A stretch of DNA of 64,000 bases from Marthasterias glacialis (taxonomy: Eukaryota > Echinodermata > Asteroidea > Forcipulatida > Asteriidae), in NCBI GenBank assembly GCA_911728455.2, contig OU452240.1, forward strand, positions 5,155,913-5,219,912, given 5' to 3'. Below are positions 34,413-46,400 of this stretch, piece after piece. Every line of letters starts with the position of its first letter. The first letter of the stretch is position 1. Position numbers and translations under genes: made by a program. The notes beneath the pieces are model-generated. The model was given only the letters and a program-made list of their open reading frames with translations, was not told where the DNA came from and ran no database searches.

Positions 34413-34475
34413 ATTCAAATTAGTGAACAAGATCAATGGTGCATACATGCTTTGTATTATTATGGTGGATTGTTC

Positions 34476-37400
34476 CTAAGCAGTATTATCATCATCATCT
34501 GATGCTTCTTCTCTCATGGGTTGCATGGCTGCCTTCTGAACGATATCCATCATCGGGATGAGCTTGCCATCATCAGACACAGACATCGGTTGGATCACAC
34601 CTTCTCTGCTCCGGAAAGAAAGAGATCAATACAAAACATGAGTCAGGGTGCGAAATTAACAGTTGCCAGGTTGCCCGGGGCAACAAAAAATTCATCCGGG
34701 CAACAATTGAGCTGATTGTGGTTGCCCATCGGGCAACCTTACAATTATGACCTACCATGATGTATTATTGTAGAAGCTGAAAAGAATTTTGTTTTTGCAA
34801 TTTTCGGGCAACCAAACTTTCTTCGGGGCAATCTGAGTTTCAGCTCATGGTTGCCCTGGGGCAACCAGCTATTTTTCTTAATTTCTCACCCTGTGAGTTT
34901 GTTTTCATACCACAAGGTCGAATATCAGACCTCTCTACCCTCAACCTTTTGGATATCAATCTCAGTCTCAGTTTGTCCAAAGGCCATGTCACACAGGGCA
35001 ATTTTTCCAGGCGACTTAGAGGCCACCAACCGCACAGCATACAAAATGAACTCATCAGTAGCACAAGGGACATTCTTCATGCAGTGTCTTACTACCCTAA
35101 AGAAAAACCATCTGAAATTTATACTATTACTGTTTTGCCTTCATGGAGATTGCCTGGAACTGTTTGCCTGTAAATTGCCCTGTGTGACACGGCCCTAAGG
35201 ACTTGTGGTCTTTGTCTTGGTCTGTGATCCCTAGTCCTGAATTTTGTCCCAGTCTTGAACGTCATGAAAAGCTTCCGTCTCCTTGTTTGGGTACAAGTCT
35301 CAAGATCTGTCATTTATGGTCTAGAACCTCAAGGCCTTTCTCCGGACATTTGGCGATCTGTCCATTGCTCTTCAGTCTTTGACTATCTTGTTCTTTCTTG
35401 CTAGATTCAGTATGAAAATCAGTCTTGGTATTGGACCTTTTGAATCTGGTCTTTGCTGAGAAACAACATGTTTAAAGTCTCAGTTGTTTAGATCTAGATC
35501 CTGTTTTTAGAACACCAGAATATTAAGGTTGGGGTAAAGTGCCCAGTCTTCTCCAAGATATTGGCAGTGGTCTAGAGATTATTTCACTTGGCCTTGGTCT
35601 TTGTCTAAGATTTCAGTTTCATATCTTCAGTCCTAGAAATTAGTCTATGACCTCTGGGTCTGGGTCCCAGACTGCTAGATGTTACCTTGTGATTCTATGG
35701 ATCATATTAGCAAGCTCAATAGCTGCCACTTCCTTCTGTTCATCGGTCATCCCTTCCATGGGGTTGGGTCGTTCTGACTCAACACGGCCAGTCACTGGAT
35801 TGACTCTAATAAAAAAAAATTAACAAAATAAAAAAAAAACGAAAAACAAAAGGTTGAATAAATTTGGAAAAACCAATCATAACAAAGAAAACATTGGAGA
35901 GCAGCTCTTAATTTTATTTATCAAATTTGGGGTGAACAAAGAAAAATTGTTTTTTACATTTGTTTCTCTGAATAAATTTGACAGATGCTGCCGTTTCGTA
36001 ACAAAAACGTACAACAACTTTTATGCCACTGACAATGCAAAAAATACCTGCAACGTTCAAAATAGTTTGTACATGGCTAAAAGATGTGAATTAATGTTGG
36101 GATCTCAACAATAATTCATTTTTAGTTTTTAACTAACTACCACTTACCGATTTTTAGATGCAATATCTTAAATGAAAGTTTGTAACTTTCTTGAATCTAT
36201 CAAAATAGCTGTTTAAAATTTATATTTAAATTTGGGGTAAAATTAGTCAAAAATCGGACTGAGCATCTTGAACATGCTTCTGAGTTTTATATATGGATTT
36301 CTGATAAAATGATTTTGTTGACATTGTTTCCAGGTCACTTTGTGCTTGACACTTACTCATTCCTGACGTCCTTATATTCTTCAGTGTCGCTATCTTCTTC
36401 ATCAGGGCTGTAGTCCGTGTTGCCATGGCCACCAGCTAACAGACCACGTCTTGCTAGCATCCCTGCCGCGTTACCGTAACCAGTGTACTTGATGAGCTTT
36501 GTAACTGTAATTGAAGAAAGGAGATTATCCAGCAGCCAGTCCACCTAAGGGCTTGAATTTGGAGTAAAATTCCACAATGCATTCCACAGGGCTTGTAGCT
36601 CAACATTTTTACCGGACCAGAATTTATTTTACAAGACCAGAATCTGAATGAGAAAGAACTTTCTACAAAGTTTCAAATGGAAACTGTTTTTATTTGAACA
36701 AGCACTGAAGAGAAGATTTGTCTCATTTGTCTCGTGGGTAAGTATATTTTGATACTCAACAGAAATGAAAGATATTGATCAGATTCAAAGTCAACATTTT
36801 GAACATCATTTTCGTGTTTCTGTTTGTCAAAGATATTACACAGTGAGGTATTACTATTCAATTGAAAAACACAAGACTGCTGGACTTGTCCAGTCTTGAG
36901 TTTACTGGCCTGAGGCTTAAATCACTGGCCTCAGGCCTGTGGTCCAGTGTAAAATTTGAGCCCTGCACCTGTTACTAATGCAGACCCCATGCACCAACGT
37001 TTCATGCGGTTAGAGAAACTTTGCATGGTGGAGATACAATCTAGTAAGGTTTGCAGTAACACCATGTACATGAGTAGGATTTGAAACTTTGCATAGTGGA
37101 GATACAATCTAGTAAGGTTTGCAGTAACACCATGTACATGAGTAGGATTTGAAACTTTGCATAGTGGAGATACAATCTAGTAAGGTTTGCAGTAACACCA
37201 TGTACATGAGTAGGATTTGAAACCTTGCATGGTGGAGATACAATCTAGTAAGGTTTGCAGTAACACCATGTACATGAGTAAGGTTTGAAACTTTGCATGG
37301 TGGAGATACAATCTAGTAAGGTTTCCAGTAACAACCATGTACATGAGTAGGATCTGAAACTTTGCATGGTGGAGATACAATCTAGTAAGGTTTGCAGTAA

Positions 37401-40400
37401 CACCATGTACATGAGTAGGATCTGAAACTTTGCATAGTGGAGATACAATCTAGTAAGGTTTGCAGTAACACCACGTACATGAGTAGGATTTGAAACTTTG
37501 CATGGTGGAGATACAATCTAGTAAGGTTTGCAGTAACACCACGTACATGAGTAGGATTTGAAACTTTGCATGGTGGAGATACAATCTAGTAAGGTTTGCA
37601 GTAACGCCATGTACATGAGTAGGGTTTGAAACTTTGCACGGTGGAGATACAATCTAGTAAGGTTTGCAGTAACGCCATGTACATGAGTAGGGTTTGAAAC
37701 TTTGCACGGTGGAGATACAATCTAGTAAGGTTTGCAGTAACACCATGTACATGAGTAAGGTTTGAAACTTTGCATGGTGGAGATACAATCTAGTAAGGTT
37801 TCCAGTAACAACCATGTACATGATGTAGGATCTGAAACTTTGCATGGTGGAGATACAATCTAGTAAGGTTTGCAGTAACACCATGTACATGAGTAGGATC
37901 TGAAACTTTGCATGGTGGAGATACAATCTAGTAGGGTTTGCAGTAACACCAAGTGCATGAGTAGAATTAGAAACTTTGCATGGTGGAGATACAATTTAGT
38001 AAGGTCTGTGGCAACACGATGTACATAAGTAGGATTTGAAACTTTGCATTAAAAAGATTTTGCAATTAATGAAAAACTTTTTTTTACCTGACTCTTTGCA
38101 AAGTATGAAGAGGAAATCGGCCACTACCTCTTTAATATCAGTTGAGTGGTTGGTCATGAGTCGTACCAACTTATTGCGAATTCTGCAGCCTTCCTCCGGT
38201 AAATGGCAAGCTTCGTCTTTTTTTAGAGGAGGCAGGACCTGTCATTGACAGAATTTTATACTTTTATTGCAACACATGGTGAGAACAAATAAGCCATTTG
38301 CAAAGTTAGATTTGAATAATGTCTGGTACAAATTTGAATTAGCCTTTGAGAAGACTTTGCTATGATCAAAACATGAGGCCATTAATAATTTTTTTTGCAT
38401 TTATACAGAAGATCCTTTTGGCTGGTAAGCAGTTAGCAAAAAACATTTTTTATTTCTTTTTTAATTTGATTTCCTCAGACTACAGAGACAGTTGCTATGT
38501 CACATAATTCGAGCAAGCTCTTGCGTAGTTAATTATGAGATGACAAACACCCACACACGGTTTTGAATGAAGGTGTATGGCACAATGGTACCTGGATTTG
38601 TCCATCTGGAGGCTGCTGTACAAAAGCTTGCACCAAAATAAGTTACATAGCAACTGTCTCTATATAGTCTGAGGACACCAACTTTAAGCGGAAACTCATG
38701 TAATTTGTGACTAAAGCAAGTCTATGTAGCAGACATTATTTGAATCGAACTGACCAATGGCTTATTAAAATTAGTGAGGAATGCTCCAATAAATTTGTTA
38801 GTATTCATTTTGTTATGTAAAAGAGAACGAACCTGGGGCGCATTCCACTCTTGCGAACAAGGCCAACGCTTGCCAACTTAAAGTGCGGTTTGGATTTCAT
38901 GACATGAACAGTCAGTACACCCAATTACCCTTTCGTGACATGAGGAAAATCGCTTCCCTTTCACACTTTGTGTTCAGTACGAACCTGTTTCATGTTGGCA
39001 ATTGTTCCCAGAGCAGACGTACCCATGAATTTGGTTTTGTTCGTTTGCATGACACAAGTTCTATGGTCACATGTAATATGGGCTTTTTGGAGTTGTATAG
39101 TTATTGCCCAATGGTTTTTGACACACCGTTCTTTTGCGCATTGAGGCGTACTGATATAAGAGTACAGTGAAGACGTTTTGTATTTCAGTTCACGCCGTTA
39201 TGCCGCTAGTATCTAGTATTGCTTTCATACCTGCCACTAAACGGTACTTTTCCATGCTTTAATAAAATCATCAAGCAATCAAGGAATGTGTTTCTTTATG
39301 TAATTCTTGTGTTGCCTATAAGAAGGAACCTGTTCTTCATGCGTATGAGTAAACAAAGTAGCATGAAAATTGGAATATATGGTACAATGGCATATTTAAT
39401 TAGAATTGCAATTAGAGTAACACCAACCGTGTCCTTAAGTAATCTGCGTATGTGCGTGCTTCGCCTACACAGGACACAGAGGGCACTCAGAACAGGATTA
39501 AGCTGCTCGACAACACGTAACTTCTTAGCGGCTGCAGCCTGAAAAAAAAAAAAAAAAAAAAAAGAGCTCTTCATTTTCAACGACATAAAGATTGTAAGTA
39601 TGCAGACATGTTTAAATAAACGAGGCCTATTTCTATCTTCAAGCAAACTTGAATCCCTGATTCTGATTGGTCAATCCATAGCAACAACAGTGTAATATTA
39701 ACCTATTGCTCGGCCCATATCACATCCTATTCTAATGCGCTGTTCTAACTCCGCATATTTTAAATTTCCCCACTGTGGGATAGTACAGTTTTTATTTATC
39801 TATCTATCTATCTATCTATTGCACTATCTTAAGCTGTGCATCAAATATGCTCGAAGATAAATTTGTTATCACACACGCTCTCATGGAATACGGAAAAATG
39901 TAGCGTGTCGTGGCCGAGCGGTTTAGCGCACCGGACTCAAGTTCCGGTGGCTAAGTCATTAGGGTGTGGGTTCGAATCCCGGTCATGACACTCGTGTCCT
40001 TGAGCAAGACACTTAACTATTATTGCTTCTCTTCACCCAGGGGTGAATGGGTACCCGTGAGGGTAGAGATGGTTCTTGTGATTTAATTAGCTCGGTGCGC
40101 TACATACTTGGCAGCACAGGCTGTATACTCCCCAGGGAGTTGAGATGGTTTAGAGAATGAAATAGATGGCCCAGTGACCAGGGGTAATAATGTTGGAGGG
40201 CCATGAGCATCACTGAGTGATGGACCTGAGCGCTTTATAAAAAGCCACTATTATTACTATTATGTCTGCCTTTGGCCTCGTTGGATATGGGACGCTGACG
40301 CACTGTTAGGTTTTTCAGCATTCCACGAGTGTGCATGCAATAACTAGCACCTTTACCAGGCAATGTGGTGCACTCTGCAGCCAACCATGCCAGAAACACC

Positions 40401-43400
40401 GGGCAAACCCCTTCTCAAAATGTAAACCCTTATAACGTGCTACATAAATGTGTCTCTTAATTCAAAAACCTGTCTTAAAAATAACAAAATAAGCGCCTTG
40501 AGTACCCAGGCCTTGATCTTAACCGAGGCCATCGAGGCCATTGGCCTCATGCCCTGTCGAGTTGGCCAGCATGCCCTTCAGAAAAATTGCACTGTCACTA
40601 CCAACTTGGCCAGCATGCCCTTGTACAATTTCTCTGATTTGGCCAGCAAAGGCCTACCCCCATTTTTCTTAAGATCAAAGCCTGAGTACCTGATTGTTGG
40701 TAGATATGGAGCTATATAAGATTCTGGTATTATTATTGTTTTAATAATAGGTGTACTGGGTTCTTTTACTTGCATTACCCATGATTACCCAACACAAGAG
40801 ACCTACAGCTTTACGTCCCATCCATAGGACGATGCAGTTATGGTTAAGTGTCTTGCTTAAGGACACAAGAGTCATGACCAGGACCTGAACCCACACTCTG
40901 ACAACGTCCAGAACTTGCGTCAGATGCACTACACCGCTCAGCCACAACACTATCATGGTAGTGTTACCATGCAATTAACCCTAACCCCCTAAGTATATTT
41001 ACTAGTATCAGTCCTCTTCCCATCAAATCCCAACACCATGGAAAAACACTGCTAGTACACAGTACACAACCCATCAAATCCCAACAGAATACATTCTGCA
41101 TTAGTAGCCATCCCATCAAATCTCAACAGGCTCTTACCTGTTGGGATTTGATGGGTTGAGTACTCTTGGCCTAATACATGTAATACAAAGTATGAAGACT
41201 GTGGGCATGCAGTGCCTTACCCATCAAATCCCAACAACTGTTTCAGTGCAGATATTTTTTATAAATTTAAAAGTGAATACATTGTCCACTGTTCAGTGCA
41301 TAAAACATGCAGCACATACAACCCCCAACACCTTACATGCCTTATCAGTTGTTTATTTACCCTAATCCATTGCAATAACCAAAAAAGACTACATGTAAAT
41401 TGTAAACTGACCAGCAGGGAAAACAGACAACACACAACTTCACCTCCCCCACTCCATCAAATCCCAACACTGTTACCCCAGGCCTGGAGACCTCATCCCA
41501 TCACATCCCAACACCATATCGGAGATGCACAGTACACATCCCATCAAATCCCAACAAAACCTTCTGTTGGAGTTTGATGGGATGGGGGTCGTTAGGGTTA
41601 AAGATTGATTAAATAACTCATCATAACATGACCCTTAAAGGGAACTCACCCTGTCTACTCGCATCTCCAGGAACCTCATGATACTTGAGACTGCTTCCAT
41701 GTTGCGTCCACGGTACACTAACCCGCCCCTTGCCACTCCTCCCACGCCAGGCTCTGGGGTCAACTCTTGTATGCAGGTCAACGGGAGGGCGCATGTCAAG
41801 AGGTTAATAGTCTGGCTGCATTGGGAAACAACCACTAATAAAGTGAGGGACAAGGCGGGGGTACCAATCAAACAGAACGCCATGACCCGAATTCACGGTG
41901 CAAATTGGCGAAAAAAACACTGCTTGGCAAATCTGTTTTCCAAGCAAGAAAGAATTACATGGCTGGCTGTCAGCTTATGCTGGCCAAATTTCATTGGGTT
42001 GATTAAGCAGACAATATTGCTTAACAATTTCCTGCTCAGCAAAAATTAAGCAGGATTACTGTCACATGGTATTTTGGCTGGTAAGCAGGGTACATACTTC
42101 ATGCGAACTGCAAAAATGAAGTGAATTTCATTTGCGCAACAATTGGAAAACAGTAAGTTCTGATTGCTTTCATCACCTAAATTCACTTCGCATTCGCTTT
42201 CGTGTGAAGTGTAAACCTGACCTAACAGTAGGTTAATGGGGCTGTGTCATGATTATAGCAGGCCTGTGGCTGTGCATGGAAAGATGAACTCTCACCAAAA
42301 TACTGCACACGCAACGCGCTGGGTCAAATCACACAGGGTGCTGTCTTTGTCAAACAGTGGTTTGACTGCCATCGTGCAGCGCGCGTATTAACTGGGTTAT
42401 TTCACTTACTACTTTAATCATGACGACATAGCCCCTTTAAGTAACATGTCTGCTGCCACCATGCATCTCTGAAAATTTCCCCTCAAGAGATTGAGCGAAC
42501 TCGGCAGTCAAATTGTAAAAAAACAATGTCTAGTGTGACTTTTGGTATGATCTTAACATTGTGCTAAATGCAATATTGTGTTCCCTAGTTATTTCTGTCT
42601 GTCTGTAAGTGCCCTAATGGAAATAAGCCTAAGTTATTGGCTTTTTGGGGCTAATCCTTCGATAATTTAGTGAAATTTGTTTGTCTCCTTTTGTACTTTT
42701 GTATTTCTCTATGTAGTATTTATCTACTTTGTACCGTTTTTGTATTGTTCTCCGCCATTTATCTTGCTTTTTTTTATCTGAATCAAATCAAAGGTTCAAA
42801 GTTCAAATCCAAGACTCCAGGTGCCTGGAATCAATTTGGATGACCTCAATCATACTGGAGCTTGGGACACTGCTAAAATGTTTACCTGAGTTTAGTTTTG
42901 CTGGGATGACATTAACTGCTCCAACCGAACTGTAATCAGAGTGGAGTGGCCACAAACAAAAAAAGCTGAAAACAGCTTGCAAAAAGCTGATATTTAAAGA
43001 GTTCCCATAGTTTTGTATAGAGCAGGTGTACAAAAAAGCTGAAATTCAGAGTAAAAATCTATTAAAAAAATTTCTCACACCCCTGCTGTAATCTGTTCTG
43101 TTGCTTTGTCTTTATTTGGAAAGTAACATCTTCAGCTTACCTGTGGCATTCCTCTGTCTTATCTGGAGTCGTCGTCTCAGTCAGTAGCATCTTGTAGCAA
43201 ACTTGACCCAGACGTTTCAGTACTGCCAAATCCTCTTCCTTTGTACACAAGATAATAGTACAAAATTGGTTTTGGGTTTAAAGACATAGAGTAATTATAA
43301 AGTTGGAAATGAAGCAAAACAAAATTGTGTCAGTTAAAAAATTCACTCAAGTTTACAACGGTCAGTACCAACCCTTTGGAATCCGTCTAAAATACTGTCA

Positions 43401-46400
43401 AACTCAAAGCAATATGACATACTACCAGTAAACTTGCGGGTACAGCCATGTGTATAAATCTGGAGTCATTACGTGAAACTCTGTTTAATAGCAAAACCTC
43501 TGGACTTGAGGTTTTATTCTGACTCTTTTCTGCTCTTTTCAGAGCCAACACTCCTCCCAAAAGTGATTTACACACGGTTGTACCTGCGTGGTTACTACAA
43601 AATATACTTCCTGTTTAATATCCACACCATGCATTTGAAGACACCTTCGATTAGCTTTGCTTATTTTAATGGTGGCAATTAAAATAAGCTCGATATGAAT
43701 GAGCATAAAATCCATGATAAAACATGATTTTTTTTTATGTTTTCTGTAAAACAAGACTAACGAATTTGATGAAGTTTTTCCAGGTTGTTTGAATGGTAGT
43801 AGTAGTGTGTTTATTAAAAACTAGAGTATAGAAATTAGAAGGTCAGTGACTATTGTAACTGTTAACCAGTCTTGGCTTTGTCCTTCAAAAAACGTTTACA
43901 CACTTTCTGTTTCTTTATGGAAGTTTCTCAGTGGGAAGACAAAGGTCAAGAATGCAACTTGAAGTCAGTACCTGGACTGTTCCCCAAGCATGCAACTTTT
44001 CATTTGATCAGGGCCCAATTTCATAGGCATGCTTAACGGCCGATTTTGTGCTTACTGTGCGATTTCCATTTCATAGTTCTGCTAACCATAAGCACAGGAA
44101 AAGGCATGCTAACCTTCCGGTGCTTACTGTAGGAAAATGAATGACGTAACAATGCAAATCCTTGGTGAACGCGCAAGCTGGCCGCCTAATTTTCGTGCTA
44201 ACCTGTGAAATACGCTGAAGCTTAAGCAAATTTTTCTGCTATAGTTATCACGAAAATTTGCTTACCGTTAAGCAGCGCTATGAAATTGGGCCCCAGCTGA
44301 TTTCCTCATTTGTGGTTTCTCAGCTATGCCATTGAACATTGAAAAACACAGTACAAATTCCTGCTGTGCCAGGCACTTTCCTCTTTTTTTTTTTTTTTTT
44401 GGGGGGGGGGACAGACTGCGGTAGCATGCCTGATTCCCAGAGGGAGGGTGGCAAGCCATGCTACCTGCTGGTCAACCGTAACACCTCACCTCTTCTATGT
44501 CCTTGAGTTTGCTGTGTATGACTGTATTGAATAACGCTTTGTACACCTCACAAGCAAGATTGGCCTCTTCTTCTGTGATCTTGATCGTGTCCGCTAGGGA
44601 AGCCTCACTCATGGCCGCTATCACCTCCTCCGTCGATGTATCTGCTCCTCCTGTAGCTCCCCCTGTGGCTCCCAAGTCGGTTGTCCCATTCGAGGAGGGT
44701 TCCGTCGGTGATTGCGGTACTGGTGTGACGTTACCCAGGACGTCTCGCTCCAGAACCCCCGTCAGTAACGCAATGCCATTGTAATTATTTCTAACCTGTG
44801 ACCTGTGAGAAGGCAGTAAAAAAGGCAGGTGAAAAGGTGGATTCTGGAAGATTGCTTTCATTCTAAACATTTCGTTCTTAGACATTGTAAAGTCGTAGCT
44901 AAAAAAACATGAGCAGTACGGGACGTTGATAGAAATGACCGAAAAACATCATTATTATTATTATATTTATGGTAATGAAACCAAGGATGCCTCATAAGTG
45001 AACTTAATCGCTGTAGCTCTCAAGCCTGAGGAAACCTGTTGATAAGGATGCTTGCCATGTGAACCAGAAACACCGGGGTAAACCCCTACTCTTCCACGAT
45101 AAGTGTTCTGGGTTCTTTTACGTGTACTACCTATCCTAGTACATGGGACCTACGGCTTAATGTCCCATCCGAAGGCCAAAGCAATTATGGTAAAGTATCT
45201 TGCTCATGGACACAAGAGCCTCGACCGGGATTCGAACCCACACTCTGCTGCCAACAACACCAGAACTTGAGTCCAGTGATCTTAACCGCTCGGCCACGAC
45301 ACTCCATCAAATAGACGAAAATAAGAGCTTTCAAACAACACCTAATTTGGGCCTACGTCTATTTCTCAACTTCTAAAATGATTAAGGTTGATGCTGTTTT
45401 GTTTGCCTTTAGCATTGGTTGTCACAAATTATGGAACCAACCTTGTATTCGGACAGAGTGCAGTCATCAAAAACAGTAATCTCATATCAAAGAACTGGAA
45501 AAAGGAAAAGAAAAAAAGGTCAATTCATCAGACTATAAAATGATTGTTAGAAACTTTTCTAAATTTTCACACTCTAAATTGTCCCAAAATCTCCCATACC
45601 ATAGTACTATACACACAACATTGAATTAGCGGATCGTAGCTCTAAAAAAGTTTGCTTCCATCCAAACACCCTAAATACCACCCACTTATTTTAATATTTT
45701 AAACATCTGCCCTGGACATGCTGGAATTACAAATAATAATATGCAGTTCTTATATAGCGTTTTATCACACCAGAGGGCGTCCCACAGTACTCATTTTTTT
45801 TTGCTACATGGTATCCAGAGCAATGATGGAAATAAAAGACCCATTCATTTACACAGCACCATGTAATGGTTAACAAGATGCTGTGGCACAATCTGCAGCA
45901 AACCTTAACAGAAAACACCAGGGCAAACCCCTTCTCCTAACGATAAGTGCACTGGGTTCTTTTACGTGCACTACACAAAACACGTGACCTATGGCTTCAC
46001 ATCCCATCCGGAGGACGAAGCAATAATAGTTAAGTGTCTTGCTTAAGGACACAAGTGTCAAGACCAGGACTCGAACCCACACTCTGCTGGTCAGAAACAC
46101 CAGAACTTGGGTTCATTGCACTTGACCACAACACGCCACAAAGAGGCCTCAGCCTCTGTTACCCTGGTCTTGCCCTCGGTTCCCCTTCAAAAGTTTCCCA
46201 TAGACTTTAAGTATCTCCAATAGAAGTGCCCTTTGCAAAATATAAATGGCCTTGCCCTCTTAAAGATGAAACTCCAGGTCTGGAAAGTTACATTCACAGA
46301 GACAAACTTGTCTCCAGTGTCAAGAGAAAGGTGATTTTCCTTTTTTCGTTCAGAAATGAAAGTGTTGACTATCAAAAGTTGTCCTGAAAAATGTCATGTC

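Noticed and set aside
37177..37926. Minus-strand ORFs of 67-90 codons across the minisatellite
   Set aside because: Their peptides simply repeat with the 68-bp unit read in three frames, and they lie inside a RIC8 intron.
31904..38049. Repeat arrays as possible CRISPR
   Set aside because: The arrays are head-to-tail with no unique spacers, and the genome is eukaryotic.
39905..39991. tRNA-Leu(CAA) gene
   Set aside because: The tRNA-like head is imperfect and fused to a conserved tail found at several other sites, so it is a SINE.
41212..42049. Plus-strand ORFs of 121 and 123 codons
   Set aside because: The first is built from the 17-bp motif cluster and the second is antisense to RIC8 exon 9.
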